A DNA stretch of 64,000 bases from Bacillus atrophaeus (GCF_001584335.1 NZ_LSBB01000023.1:1-64000), one strand, 5' to 3'; counted from the stretch's first letter, positions 8,639-18,084 are shown. Made by a program: numbers and translations. The notes: generated by a model not told the origin, from the sequence alone.

Positions 8639-9436
8639 ATGGGAAAATTGACTGCAGACCAGCTCACTCTATCATATGACAGCACAGTGATTATTGACGG
8701 TGTTGACTTAAAGATTGAAGAAGGAAAAATCACTGCACTCATCGGCGCCAATGGCTGCGGGAAATCGACAATCCTCAAATCGCTTGCCAGACTGATGGCT
8801 CCGAAAAGCGGTTCTGTTCTTTTAGAAGGAAAAGATATTCACCGCCAGCCGTCAAAAGAAGTGGCAAAAAAATTGGCGATCCTGCCGCAATCCCCTCAGG
8901 CGCCTGAAGGATTGACGGTACGGGAATTATGCTATTTCGGCAGACATCCCCATAAGAAGCTGTTATCCAAGCATACCCAAGAGGACCACGACATGGTAGA
9001 GTGGGCGCTGGAAGCAACGGGGATGAACGAGCTGAAGGACCGGACGCTTGATGCGCTGTCAGGCGGCCAAAGGCAGCGAGCATGGATCTCTATGGCGCTC
9101 GCACAAGGCACTGATCTGCTTTTGCTTGATGAACCGACCACTTATTTAGATATTTCACATCAGATTGAAGTGCTCGAACTATTAAAAACGCTGAACCGCG
9201 ACCATGGGCGCACAGTCGTCATGGTGCTTCATGATTTAAACCAGGCCGCTCAATATGCGGACTATCTCATCAGCGTGCTGGACGGAAAAATATACAATGC
9301 CGGAACACCTGAAGACGTGTTTACCCAGCCATTTTTCCGAGAAGTCTTCGGACTGGAATGCTGCATCATGAGAAGCCCGATCGATCAGAAGCCGATGTGC
9401 CTGCCGACGGGGCTATGTCCGAAATTACGTGCATGA
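8639..9436 (+). CDS. yfmF: Iron(III)-citrate ABC importer, ATPase YfmF
   Basis: This 265-residue FecE-type ATP-binding protein has Walker [10 protein letters not shown] (about residues 38-46), signature LSGGQRQR, Walker [13 protein letters not shown] and the switch histidine in [10 protein letters not shown]. It energises transport through YfmD/YfmE at the cytoplasmic face. AGGGAGA precedes the ATG. A terminator follows at once, closing the four-gene operon. Confidence 0.94.
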   Translation: MGKLTADQLTLSYDSTVIIDGVDLKIEEGKITALIGANGCGKSTILKSLARLMAPKSGSVLLEGKDIHRQPSKEVAKKLAILPQSPQAPEGLTVRELCYFGRHPHKKLLSKHTQEDHDMVEWALEATGMNELKDRTLDALSGGQRQRAWISMALAQGTDLLLLDEPTTYLDISHQIEVLELLKTLNRDHGRTVVMVLHDLNQAAQYADYLISVLDGKIYNAGTPEDVFTQPFFREVFGLECCIMRSPIDQKPMCLPTGLCPKLRA

Positions 9437-9437
9437 A

Positions 9438-9468
9438 ACAAAAGGAGGGCTGATCCCCTCCTTTTTTA
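9438..9468 (+). terminator. Terminator of the yfmCDEF operon
   Basis: A stem GGAGGG / CCCTCC with a short loop is followed by T6. Confidence 0.88.
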
Positions 9469-9562
9469 TATTTCCCCAGCACACTTTCCCCCCGCGTTAC
9501 TTTTGTGTTCCTCAGCCTGTCCGTGTTACATTGGTGTAAATCAATATGATAGGAGGATCAGC

Positions 9563-10591
9563 ATGCCAGAATCTCAACAGCAAATACAATTAGCCAGACG
9601 CCCTCAAGGGGTTCCCAAACATGAAGACTTCCGTTTTGAAACGATTTCTGTCCCTGAACCCAAACAAGGTGAAGTGCTTGTTAAAACGCTTTATGTATCG
9701 GTCGATCCGTATATGCGCGGCCGGATGCAGAATACGAAGTCATATGTGGAGCCGTTTGCCCTGGACGAAGCTTTATCAGGCGGGGTGATAGCTGAGGTTG
9801 TGTCAGACGGTGATGGTCAGTTTAAAAAAGGCGATATCGTCATCGGCAACTTAAACTGGCAGGAGTATTCCGCTGCCAGCGAGTCCGCCCTGCGGAAAAT
9901 TGATACAAGCATCGCTCCGGCTTCAGCTTATCTCGGTATATTGGGAATGACTGGCTTAACCGCATACTTCGGTCTTATGGACATCGGCCGCCCAAAACAA
10001 GGCGAAACCGTTGTCGTTTCAGGAGCTGCGGGAGCAGTCGGCTCAACTGTCGGACAGATCGCCAAAATTAAAGGCGCGCGCGTTGTAGGGATTGCGGGGT
10101 CTGATGAAAAGATAGCTTATTTGAAGGATGAGCTGCAATTCGATGAAGCCATTAACTACAAAACCGAAGATGACATCCAAAAAGCGCTTGCTGACGCTTG
10201 CCCGGATGGTGTCGATGTCTATTTTGACAATGTCGGCGGCCCGATTTCAGACTCCGTTATGAACCTGCTGAATGAGTTTGCCCGCATACCTGTGTGCGGC
10301 GCGATTTCATCCTACAATGCCGAAAGCGAGAAGGATGATATGGGGCCTCGTGTGCAGTCCAAGTTGATTAAAACAAAAGCGCTGATGCAAGGCTTTATCG
10401 TCAGTGACTATTCTGAGCGTTTTCCTGAAGGGGCAAAGCAGCTGGCGGAATGGCTGAAGGATGGAAAGCTTCATTATGAGGAAACCATTACAGAAGGCTT
10501 TGACAAAATTCCTGACGCTTTCCTCGGACTCTTTCAAGGAAAAAACAAAGGAAAACAGCTGATAAAAGTCAGTGAACCAAGTGTGCAATAA
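9563..10591 (+). CDS. yfmJ: NADP-dependent MDR oxidoreductase YfmJ
   Basis: This 342-residue protein of the medium-chain dehydrogenase/reductase superfamily is closest in type to the leukotriene/prostaglandin reductase (PTGR, double-bond reductase) group. It has the glycine-rich cofactor motif SGAAGAVGSTVGQIAK and the VDVYFDNVGG and QGFIVSDY signatures. It lacks the zinc-binding cysteines and histidines of classical alcohol dehydrogenases, so the older label zinc-type is doubtful. The start ATG 9563 has AGGAGG 6 nt upstream; the frame is open further but without a site. The substrate is unknown. Confidence 0.88.
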   Translation: MPESQQQIQLARRPQGVPKHEDFRFETISVPEPKQGEVLVKTLYVSVDPYMRGRMQNTKSYVEPFALDEALSGGVIAEVVSDGDGQFKKGDIVIGNLNWQEYSAASESALRKIDTSIAPASAYLGILGMTGLTAYFGLMDIGRPKQGETVVVSGAAGAVGSTVGQIAKIKGARVVGIAGSDEKIAYLKDELQFDEAINYKTEDDIQKALADACPDGVDVYFDNVGGPISDSVMNLLNEFARIPVCGAISSYNAESEKDDMGPRVQSKLIKTKALMQGFIVSDYSERFPEGAKQLAEWLKDGKLHYEETITEGFDKIPDAFLGLFQGKNKGKQLIKVSEPSVQ

Positions 10592-10625
10592 TAAAAAAGA
10601 CGGGGAGATCCCCGCCTTTTTTATT
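10592..10625. terminator. Shared terminator of yfmJ and yfmL
   Basis: CGGGG / CCCCG with a 4-nt AGAT loop, A6 before and T7 after, lies between the ends of two convergent genes and overlaps the yfmL stop codon. It can work in both directions. Confidence 0.85.
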
Positions 10626-11751
10626 TTTCTGCCAATTGGCCTTTAGCATAAACAACCTGCTGTAAAGTCAGTCCAAGTCTCTTTGCCATTTTTTTCAGCT
10701 TTGATTCCTCCATTGGAGTGACAAGGCTGATCACGGTTCCTTCTTTTCCCGCTCTTCCGGTTCTCCCCGATCTGTGAATATATCCATCCTCATCAGGAAT
10801 ATCAGCATGAATCACATAAGGCAGATTCTCGATGTCTAAGCCGCGCGCCGCAATGTCCGTCGCCAAAAGCAGCGGAAATTCGCCGTTTTCAAAAGCTGCC
10901 AGTATCTTCGCACGCTCCATCTTTTTCGCTTCACTGTGTAAGATGCCAAGATCGACATGGTGATACGCAAGCTTTTCCGCATAGACGCTTAAATTGCCGA
11001 TATCTCTGACGAATACGAGCGCCTGCATGCCTTGAAGCCTTGAAAGCTTTTGTAAAAGCTTCACTTTATCCCGCTGATCACAGACTAAGTATTGATGCTT
11101 CACTTTACCAGCATCGTGTTGGCTGCGCTCCACCTTCAGCACTTCAGGCTCTTGCGTCATTTCACGCAGCACCTGTTCCGTTTCCTGCTTTAAAGTCGCT
11201 GAGAAACAAAGCAGCTGCCGGTCCTTAAGCGTCGTTTTGATAATTTGCTTCATTGTTTCACGATGCTCCGGTAAAATGAGCTGATCCGCTTCATCAAGGA
11301 CAATGGTCTTGACTTCATGCATTTTCAGCTTCTTCATCTTAATTAATTCAGACACTCTTCCCGGTGTACCGACAATGATATGCGGGTGTTTTTTCAGCTT
11401 TTCCACCTGCTTTTTCACGTTCGCCCCTCCGATGATAGATGCCGCCCGCAATTCAGAACCCGATTTCCAATCCTGAATCACTTGAAAAATCTGCATCACA
11501 AGCTCGCGTGATGGAGCTAAGATGACGGCTTGAGCGTGTTTTTGCTCAGGCTGTAGCCGTTCCAGAACCGGCAGCGCATAAGCAAGCGTCTTGCCCGTTC
11601 CCGTTGGCGATTCAGCGATGACATCCTTTCCTTCCATGATGAGTTCAGCCGTCTGCTCCTGTACGTCAGTCGGTTTCGTGAAGCCTGATGTCTCCCAGTT
11701 TTCTTTAATAAAAGTCTTTGCGTTATGTAAAAATGGCCATGTTTGCGTCAT
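10621..11751 (-). CDS. yfmL: DEAD-box RNA helicase YfmL
   Basis: This 376-residue ATP-dependent RNA helicase has motif I ESPTGTGKT (47-55), DEAD (153-156), SAT (184-186) and motif VI HRSGRTGRAG near residue 327. It has the two RecA domains and almost no C-terminal extension, unlike CshA or DbpA. The B. subtilis protein is linked to 50S ribosome maturation and cold growth. The start has GAGGAG 6-7 nt upstream. It lies near two ABC-F translation factors. Confidence 0.93.
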   Translation of the reverse strand: MTQTWPFLHNAKTFIKENWETSGFTKPTDVQEQTAELIMEGKDVIAESPTGTGKTLAYALPVLERLQPEQKHAQAVILAPSRELVMQIFQVIQDWKSGSELRAASIIGGANVKKQVEKLKKHPHIIVGTPGRVSELIKMKKLKMHEVKTIVLDEADQLILPEHRETMKQIIKTTLKDRQLLCFSATLKQETEQVLREMTQEPEVLKVERSQHDAGKVKHQYLVCDQRDKVKLLQKLSRLQGMQALVFVRDIGNLSVYAEKLAYHHVDLGILHSEAKKMERAKILAAFENGEFPLLLATDIAARGLDIENLPYVIHADIPDEDGYIHRSGRTGRAGKEGTVISLVTPMEESKLKKMAKRLGLTLQQVVYAKGQLAEK

Positions 11752-11878
11752 TTTTTTCTCCTCAATTCTTCAAATCTATTCCATAGTATCTCAAAATGAG
11801 AGCCGGAACGCAATTTTTCTTTTCGCTTTCGAGTCTTTTAACAATTCGGATAGTCCGTTATAATCAAACATGAGAACT

Positions 11879-11897
11879 ACACGCAAGAAGCGTGTTT
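11879..11897 (+). promoter_or_regulatory. Leader hairpin before yfmM
   Basis: ACACGC / GCGTGT with a 5-nt loop, followed by TTTAATTA, lies between a TATAAT -10 (11859-11864) and the yfmM ribosome site. It could be a small attenuator; its stability is modest. Confidence 0.4.
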
Positions 11898-11919
11898 AAT
11901 TATAGACAGAGGTGTGAAT

Positions 11920-13476
11920 ATGAGTATTTTATCAGTGAAAGATTTAAGCCACGGCTTCGGCGACCGGGCCATTTTCAACAATGTGTCCTTCCGTCTCCTA
12001 AAGGGAGAACACGTCGGACTGATCGGCGCGAACGGCGAAGGAAAATCAACCTTCATGAATATTATTACCGGAAAGCTTGAACCTGATGAAGGAAAAGTGG
12101 AATGGTCAAAAAACGTCCGTGTCGGCTACCTTGATCAGCATACGGTGCTGGAGAAAGGAAAAACCATCCGCGATGCGCTGAAAGACGCGTTTCATTATCT
12201 GTTCGCGATGGAAGAAGAAATGAACGGCATTTATAACAAAATGGGAGAAGCCGATCCTGATGAGCTTGAGAAACTTCTTGAGGATGTCGGCGTCATTCAG
12301 GACGCTCTCACAAATAATGATTTTTATATTATTGATTCCAAAGTGGAAGAAATTGCCCGCGGCCTCGGCTTAAGTGATATCGGACTTGATCGTGACGTCA
12401 CGGATCTAAGCGGCGGACAGCGTACAAAGGTGCTCCTTGCCAAGCTTCTTCTTGAGAAGCCGGAAATCCTGCTTCTTGATGAGCCGACCAACTATCTTGA
12501 TGAACAGCACATCGAATGGCTGAAGCGCTACTTGCAGGAGTACGAGAACGCGTTCATTCTGATCTCTCATGACATTCCGTTTTTAAATAGCGTCATCAAT
12601 CTGATTTACCACGTAGAAAATCAAGAATTGACCCGCTATGTCGGCGATTATAATCAGTTTATGGAAGTCTATGCAGTGAAGAAGCAGCAGTTGGAAGCAG
12701 CCTATAAAAAGCAGCAGCAGGAAGTCGCTGAGCTGAAGGATTTCGTTGCGCGCAACAAAGCCCGGGTCAGCACGCGGAACATGGCAATGTCCCGCCAGAA
12801 AAAGCTTGATAAGATGGATATGATTGAGCTTGCCGCAGAGAAACCAAAACCAGAATTCCACTTCAAGCCGGCCAGAACATCAGGCAAGCTGATTTTTGAA
12901 ACGAAAGACCTTGTCATCGGTTATGATACACCGCTCTCCCGTCCTTTGAATCTCCGGATGGAACGCGGACAAAAAATCGCCCTTTACGGTGCAAACGGCA
13001 TCGGTAAAACGACATTGCTTAAAAGTCTGCTTGGTGAAATCCAGCCACTTGAAGGCTCAGTTGAGCGCGGTGAGCATCTGTTTACGGGATATTTCGAGCA
13101 AGAGGTTAAGGAAACGAACAACAACACATGTATCGAAGAGGTATGGAGTGAATTCCCTTCCTATACGCAGTACGAAATCCGTGCCGCGCTGGCAAAATGC
13201 GGGCTGACCACGAAGCACATTGAAAGCCGCGTCTCCGTATTAAGCGGAGGCGAAAAAGCGAAAGTCAGACTGTGCAAGCTGATCAACTCAGAAACGAATC
13301 TGCTTGTACTCGATGAGCCGACAAACCACTTGGATGTCGATGCCAAGGAAGAACTCAAACGCGCGCTTAAGGAATACAAAGGCTCCATCCTGTTGATTTC
13401 CCACGAGCCTGAATTTTATATGGACATTGCGACAGAAACATGGAACTGTGAGTCTTGGACGACGAAAGTGCTTTAA
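11920..13476 (+). CDS. yfmM: ABC-F translation factor YfmM
   Basis: This 518-residue soluble protein has two ABC cassettes and no membrane part. Walker A motifs are GANGEGKST and GANGIGKTT, signatures LSGGQRTK and LSGGEKAK, with catalytic glutamates in LLLDEPTNYLD and LVLDEPTNHLD. The charged linker between them (about residues 240-310) is the P-site tRNA interaction motif of ABC-F proteins. It acts on ribosomes; in B. subtilis YfmM gives low-level antibiotic protection. ATG 11920 is preferred over GTG 11914 because AGAGG stands 7 nt upstream and the length equals the B. subtilis protein. Confidence 0.93.
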   Translation: MSILSVKDLSHGFGDRAIFNNVSFRLLKGEHVGLIGANGEGKSTFMNIITGKLEPDEGKVEWSKNVRVGYLDQHTVLEKGKTIRDALKDAFHYLFAMEEEMNGIYNKMGEADPDELEKLLEDVGVIQDALTNNDFYIIDSKVEEIARGLGLSDIGLDRDVTDLSGGQRTKVLLAKLLLEKPEILLLDEPTNYLDEQHIEWLKRYLQEYENAFILISHDIPFLNSVINLIYHVENQELTRYVGDYNQFMEVYAVKKQQLEAAYKKQQQEVAELKDFVARNKARVSTRNMAMSRQKKLDKMDMIELAAEKPKPEFHFKPARTSGKLIFETKDLVIGYDTPLSRPLNLRMERGQKIALYGANGIGKTTLLKSLLGEIQPLEGSVERGEHLFTGYFEQEVKETNNNTCIEEVWSEFPSYTQYEIRAALAKCGLTTKHIESRVSVLSGGEKAKVRLCKLINSETNLLVLDEPTNHLDVDAKEELKRALKEYKGSILLISHEPEFYMDIATETWNCESWTTKVL

Positions 13477-13484
13477 TCAAAATG

Positions 13485-13517
13485 AAAACCCGCCTCCTTT
13501 AAGGGCGGGTTTATTTT
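13485..13517 (+). terminator. Terminator of yfmM
   Basis: Stem AACCCGCC / GGCGGGTT followed by a T-rich stretch, directly after the yfmM stop. Confidence 0.85.
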
Positions 13518-13518
13518 G

Positions 13519-13570
13519 TTACTGCCATTTTTTCTCGGTATATGCTTCCGCTAACGTCTTCGTTTGTAAC
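13519..13570 (-). pseudogene. Possible leftover 3' end of a lost gene
   Basis: Directly behind the GNAT stop codon, in another frame, the minus strand reads ELQTKTLAEAYTEKKWQ and then TAA. It looks like the C-terminus of a soluble helical protein but has no start and no upstream body. It may be the tail of a gene replaced when the AT-rich acetyltransferase arrived. Chance is possible over such a short stretch. Confidence 0.3.
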
Positions 13571-14083
13571 TCATATCCACTCCTCTTCTAAAATAGCGTA
13601 ATAATACTCATCCCACCATTGGTTTCCATTTGGAATACATTTTTTAAAATAGCCTTCTCTTCTCATTCCGATCTTCTCCATTACTCGATAGGAAGCGATA
13701 TTCTGCGGCTGACAGGTTGCGATAATCCGATGTAATTTCATGTTTGTAAAACCAAATTCTAATATAGCTTGTGCAGCTTCTGAGGCATACCCTTTATTAT
13801 AATACTTCGGATTAAATACCCACCCAATTTCATAACTATGCTCACCAAAATACTTAAAAAAAGCAATGTGACCGATTACAATGTTTTCTTCCTTTAATAC
13901 CACGGGAAATTTTTCAGCATTTTCACCCATATTTTCATTCACAAACTTCTTGGCATCCTCTTCAGTAAACACACCTTCCGGTATATATTTCATAACATGA
14001 GGATTTGATGTGTATTCATAGACATCTTGCCAATCTTCGCATTTAAATTTACGTATTACCAGCCTATCCGTTTTTATATCCAT
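13571..14083 (-). CDS. GNAT-family N-acetyltransferase (RimJ/RimL type)
   Basis: This 170-residue acetyltransferase starts MDIKTDRLVIRKF and carries the RimJ/RimL-like landmarks EIGWVFNPKYYNKGYASEAA (acetyl-CoA loop) and NIASYRVMEKIGMRREGYFK. The substrate (ribosomal protein, drug or small amine) is unknown. ATG 14083 has GGAGAG about 6 nt upstream; the in-frame ATG 14101 has none. The gene is visibly richer in A+T than its neighbours, and I do not recall it at this place in B. subtilis 168, so recent acquisition is plausible. Confidence 0.8.
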   Translation of the reverse strand: MDIKTDRLVIRKFKCEDWQDVYEYTSNPHVMKYIPEGVFTEEDAKKFVNENMGENAEKFPVVLKEENIVIGHIAFFKYFGEHSYEIGWVFNPKYYNKGYASEAAQAILEFGFTNMKLHRIIATCQPQNIASYRVMEKIGMRREGYFKKCIPNGNQWWDEYYYAILEEEWI

Positions 14084-14235
14084 TTGATTCTCTCCAATCA
14101 TAAATAGTAATCCATTTATCTATTTCGATAGGAAAGATATAAAAACCTTTAACCTGCCCCGATATTGAAATTAGACATTGAAATCCATCAATTCATATCA
14201 ACCTCCGGCTCTATTTCCTGCATACATTAGCCCTT

Positions 14236-14275
14236 TAAAAAAAAGACACTGCATCCCGCGCAGTGTCTTTTTTTT
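14236..14275 (-). terminator. Terminator of yfmPO
   Basis: AAAAGACACTGC / GCAGTGTCTTTT, perfect stem with flanking A8 and T8, ending at the yfmO stop codon. Confidence 0.9.
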
Positions 14276-15464
14276 AATGTCCAGCCTTAATCCCGGCCAA
14301 ATGTTTGCGTCCCGCAAGAAGCACGAGCATACCCACAAGAACAACAATTCCGCCAACCGTATACGGTGTATGGGCTGTAAAATGTTCAGACAGCATTCCC
14401 GCAATCCACGGCGCGATCGCACCGCCGATGAAGCGGACAGAGCTGTAAGCAGAAGAGGCAATGGAACGTTCGACAGGAGCAGAGCCCATGACGGCGGTTG
14501 TCATAATGGTATTGACCATCCCGAGAACCGCTCCCGCAATAACGATACATGTAATCACAAGAACCATATGCTCCGTCCAGATGCCCATGATGAATAAAAT
14601 TAGGGCAAACGCGATAAACAAAAGAACCAGGGAGCGCACAGTGCCAAGCGCTTTGTGAAGTGCCGGCGCAGTAAATACCGACGTGATGGCTAACAGCAGC
14701 CCCCAGCCGAAAAAGACGTAACCAAGTCCGTGTTCATCCAAATCAAGAACAAACGGCGAATAGGCGAGTAAAATAAAAAATCCAAAGTTGTATAAGAATG
14801 CAGATACCGCCATTGTCAGCAGCCCTTTGTATTTCAGCGCCTTCATAGCGTCAAACACACCAACACGTTTCGCCGGTTTTGCAATGTTCGGAAGCATGAT
14901 TGAAATCGCGCATAAAGCGACAAACATCAGGACAGACACACCAAAGAACGGCGCGCGCCATGAGATGCTTCCCAGCTCGCCGCCTAAAAGAGGACCGACT
15001 GAAATCCCGAGTCCAAGCGCAGCTTCATACAGAATAATCGCTTTGGCGCTTCCGCCGACAGATACTCCTACGATAACCGCGAGCGCTGTTGAAATAAACA
15101 GGGCGTTCCCTAAGCCCCAGCCGCCCCGATAGCCGACAAGCTGTGCAATAGAACCTGAGCTTCCGCCAAGTCCGGCGAAAATAATAATAAAAATAAGACC
15201 GAGAATCAATGTCCATTTTGCACCGATCCTGCTTGAAATCGCTCCAGAAAAAAACATCATAAAACCTGTCACGAGCAAATAACTTGTAAATAACAGTGAT
15301 ACTTCACTAGGTGAAGCATGTAATTGTGCTGCAATCGCCGGAAGAATAGGATCGACCAGCCCGATTCCCATAAAGGAAATGACACAGGCAAATGCAACAG
15401 CCCACACCGCTTTCGGCTGGCTCAGCAATCCTGTTTTCTGATTCACTTGTGTATTGTTATCCAT
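14274..15464 (-). CDS. yfmO: MFS efflux pump YfmO
   Basis: This 396-residue major facilitator (DHA1 drug:H+ antiporter type) has about 12 transmembrane helices and the motif-A-like FFSGAISSRIGAKW between helices 2 and 3. It lies 63 bp downstream of the MerR-type regulator YfmP and shares its terminator, so yfmPO is one operon. In B. subtilis YfmP represses yfmPO, and loss of YfmP disturbs copper induction of copZA through excess YfmO. The natural substrate is uncertain. Confidence 0.9.
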   Translation of the reverse strand: MDNNTQVNQKTGLLSQPKAVWAVAFACVISFMGIGLVDPILPAIAAQLHASPSEVSLLFTSYLLVTGFMMFFSGAISSRIGAKWTLILGLIFIIIFAGLGGSSGSIAQLVGYRGGWGLGNALFISTALAVIVGVSVGGSAKAIILYEAALGLGISVGPLLGGELGSISWRAPFFGVSVLMFVALCAISIMLPNIAKPAKRVGVFDAMKALKYKGLLTMAVSAFLYNFGFFILLAYSPFVLDLDEHGLGYVFFGWGLLLAITSVFTAPALHKALGTVRSLVLLFIAFALILFIMGIWTEHMVLVITCIVIAGAVLGMVNTIMTTAVMGSAPVERSIASSAYSSVRFIGGAIAPWIAGMLSEHFTAHTPYTVGGIVVLVGMLVLLAGRKHLAGIKAGH

Positions 15465-15527
15465 ATGATCTGACCTCCAACTTGATACATTAAAAGAAAC
15501 GCTACATCCATAGCGTTTTTACTAAAA

Positions 15528-15950
15528 TCATTCGATTGACTGAATAGCGTGTTCCGCTTTGTCTTTCATTCCGTTCAGCCGCTCTTTGAAGCTTTGGAAC
15601 GTGCGTATCTTTTCATCAATCATCGTAAGCTGATGATTCAATGTTTCCTGAATTTCTTCCAATTTCTCTTTACGCTCTTTTGGATCAAGCGACAGCAAAT
15701 AGCCTTCTTTCTTTAATTCAAGCTGGCGGCTTGTTTCCATGAAATGCTGAAGCTCCTGAAGAGAAAAGCCGAGCACTTCTTTGGTATTGATCACCTTCTC
15801 CAACTCTTCCATATCGTCTTCCGAATAAAGCCGAACTCCGCCTTCTGTCCGTTTCGGCGCAGGAATTAAACCGATCTCCTCATAAAATCGGATGGTCCGC
15901 TTTGTCAGCCCGCTTCTTTTGGCCACCTGATCAATCTTCATCCATTCCAA
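15528..15950 (-). CDS. yfmP: MerR-family repressor YfmP
   Basis: This 140-residue regulator has an N-terminal winged helix typical of MerR proteins (MKIDQVAKRSGLTKRTIRFYEEIGLI), then a long coiled-coil dimerisation helix from about residue 80. No conserved metal-binding cysteines are present. The start TTG 15950 has GGGGGAG 5-6 nt upstream; ATG 15941 is an alternative. A near-palindrome at 16001-16016 near its -10 element suggests autoregulation of yfmPO. Confidence 0.88.
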   Translation of the reverse strand: MEWMKIDQVAKRSGLTKRTIRFYEEIGLIPAPKRTEGGVRLYSEDDMEELEKVINTKEVLGFSLQELQHFMETSRQLELKKEGYLLSLDPKERKEKLEEIQETLNHQLTMIDEKIRTFQSFKERLNGMKDKAEHAIQSIE

Positions 15951-15981
15951 GGTTACTCCCCCTTTTGCTGTATCTGATCTT

Positions 15982-16016
15982 ATTATACACCTTTTGAACC
16001 TTAACGTAAACGTGAA
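15982..16016 (-). promoter_or_regulatory. yfmP promoter with MerR-type operator
   Basis: The minus-strand -10 TATAAT is at 15982-15987. Upstream, TTAACGTAAACGTGAA (16001-16016 on the plus strand) is an imperfect palindrome of the kind bound by MerR proteins close to the -35 region. Confidence 0.55.
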
Positions 16017-16026
16017 CTTTTCGACA

Positions 16027-16062
16027 AAAAGAAAAACCGCGTCACGCGGTCTCCCTTTTTTC
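16027..16062 (-). terminator. Terminator of yfmR
   Basis: ACCGCG / CGCGGT hairpin followed by TTTTTC on the minus strand, just after yfmR. Confidence 0.85.
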
Positions 16063-16065
16063 TTC

Positions 16066-17955
16066 TTATTGCTCAAGCTCTTCAATCATAAGCGACAATT
16101 CTGTCCAGCGATCCATGGCGGCTTCCAGCTCTTCCGCTGTTTTTGCCTGCTCAGCCATCAGGTCTTGAATTTTTCCAAAATCACTTCCCGCGCCGGCGAT
16201 TTCTGCCTCAAGCTGTTCGTGCTTCTCTTCCAGCTTTGCGATTTTGTCTTCAATGCCATCCCATTCAAGCTGATCCTTGTATGAAAGCTTCTTCCGCTTT
16301 TTCTTCGGCTCTGCTTCAGTGCGTTTCTCTTCTGCCGGCTGTTTTTCTGCTGATTTCTTGGTCTTCGCTTTTTCCATGTACTCACTGTAAGAGCCTTGGA
16401 ATCGTGAAATCACGCCGCTTCCTTCAAACACAATCAGCCGGTCCACAACTCTGTCAAGAAAATACCGGTCATGGGATACCGTAATGACAACGCCGGGAAA
16501 TTGGTCTAAATAGTCTTCCAACACGCCCAGTGTTTCTGTATCCAGATCATTGGTCGGCTCATCCAAAAACAGGACATTCGGTTCCTGCATCAGTACATGC
16601 AGCAAGTACAAACGGCGTTTTTCCCCGCCGGACAGCTTGCGGATAAATGTGCGCTGCATATGGCGCGGGAACAAGAAACGCTCCAGCATTTGCTCCGCTG
16701 TAATGACATCTCCTTCAGTTGTTTTGACGATTTCCGCTGTTTCTTTTATATAATCAATGACTTTCAGCTCGCCATTCATTTCACTGTGGTCTTGCGTATA
16801 ATAACCGATCCGAACCGTTTGGCCGATTGTAATCTCACCCCTATCCGGTATCACCCGTCCGGCAAGGCTGTTTAAAAGCGTTGTTTTCCCGATGCCGTTC
16901 GGTCCGATGATACCGATTCGCTCACCAGGGATGATCAATTCGCTGAAGCTGTCCACCAATGTATTCCCGCCGTATGAAATTGTCACTTGCTCGGCTTCAA
17001 TCACCTGTTTGCCGAGGCGGTGTGAGCCGATCGCAAAATCGAGTGCACCTGAAGAGGAAGGCCCGTCTTGCTCCTTCAGCGCCTCGACTCTGTCGATTCG
17101 CGCTTTTTGTTTTGTTGACCGTGCTTTTGCTCCTCGTCTGAGCCAAGCTAATTCACGTCTAAGCAAATTCTGGCGCTTTGTTTCTTTTTGCTCCGCCTGC
17201 GCTTCCCGTTCTGCCCGCTTTTCCAAAAAGACCTCGTAATTTCCTTGATACGTGTACAGGCTGCCATTTTCCAACTCATAAATCCGGTTCGTCACACGGT
17301 TTAAGAAATACCGGTCATGCGTCACCAGCATGACCGCACCCGGATACTGCGCCAGATAGCCTTCCAGCCATTCGATCGTCTCATTATCCAAATGGTTTGT
17401 CGGCTCGTCTAAAATCAACAGATCAGCAGGCTGAATTAGGTTTTTCGCAATGGCGACCCGTTTTTTCTGTCCGCCCGACAGCTCATGCACAGGTTTTGTC
17501 ACGTCATTGACACCGAGCTTTGAGAGAACGGTTTTCGCCAAGGTGTTTGCGTCCCACGCATGATTTGTATCCATTTTCCCTTGGGCTGTGAGCAGATTTT
17601 TCTGCAATACTGCATTTTCAGGCGCTTCATTCAGTTCCTGAAGCGCTTTTTCGTATTCCCGCAATGTTCTCATCACGGCCGAGTCGCCAGAGTAAATGTG
17701 TTCCAGCACCGTCTGCCCGGCAGGAAGTTCAGGGTCCTGATGCAAAAATTCAACATGAACGCTGCCCGATTTAACGATGTCCCCCTCTTCTGTTGATTCA
17801 AGGCCGGCAATCACTTTTAACAATGTAGATTTGCCGGTGCCGTTCGGCCCGATCAGACCAATTCTTTCATTCTCTTCTATATGGAAGGAAATATGATTGA
17901 ATAACGTTTTATCTCCGTATGTTTTATAAAGATGTTCCGCTTTTAGTATGCTCAT
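16066..17955 (-). CDS. yfmR: ABC-F translation factor YfmR (Uup type)
   Basis: This 629-residue tandem ABC protein has no membrane part. Walker A motifs are GPNGTGKST and GPNGIGKTT, signatures LSGGQKKR and LSGGEKRR, Walker B LILDEPTNHLD and LFLDEPTNDLD. After the second cassette come a lysine-rich linker and a C-terminal coiled coil (about 530-629) as in Uup. In B. subtilis YfmR frees ribosomes stalled at proline-rich or acidic stretches and is essential without EF-P. ATG 17955 gives the B. subtilis length; TTG 17967 is in frame but poorly placed. Confidence 0.93.
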   Translation of the reverse strand: MSILKAEHLYKTYGDKTLFNHISFHIEENERIGLIGPNGTGKSTLLKVIAGLESTEEGDIVKSGSVHVEFLHQDPELPAGQTVLEHIYSGDSAVMRTLREYEKALQELNEAPENAVLQKNLLTAQGKMDTNHAWDANTLAKTVLSKLGVNDVTKPVHELSGGQKKRVAIAKNLIQPADLLILDEPTNHLDNETIEWLEGYLAQYPGAVMLVTHDRYFLNRVTNRIYELENGSLYTYQGNYEVFLEKRAEREAQAEQKETKRQNLLRRELAWLRRGAKARSTKQKARIDRVEALKEQDGPSSSGALDFAIGSHRLGKQVIEAEQVTISYGGNTLVDSFSELIIPGERIGIIGPNGIGKTTLLNSLAGRVIPDRGEITIGQTVRIGYYTQDHSEMNGELKVIDYIKETAEIVKTTEGDVITAEQMLERFLFPRHMQRTFIRKLSGGEKRRLYLLHVLMQEPNVLFLDEPTNDLDTETLGVLEDYLDQFPGVVITVSHDRYFLDRVVDRLIVFEGSGVISRFQGSYSEYMEKAKTKKSAEKQPAEEKRTEAEPKKKRKKLSYKDQLEWDGIEDKIAKLEEKHEQLEAEIAGAGSDFGKIQDLMAEQAKTAEELEAAMDRWTELSLMIEELEQ

Positions 17956-18084
17956 GGTTCCTATCAATCCTCACGTAAGTTCATGAGTTCATTGTAAATC
18001 AGGTGATGGAATAAAACTAGTAAAAGATCATATCGCGTGGTAAGGCGTCCTTTCTCGTACCATATACCAGCTAACAGATTCCGT

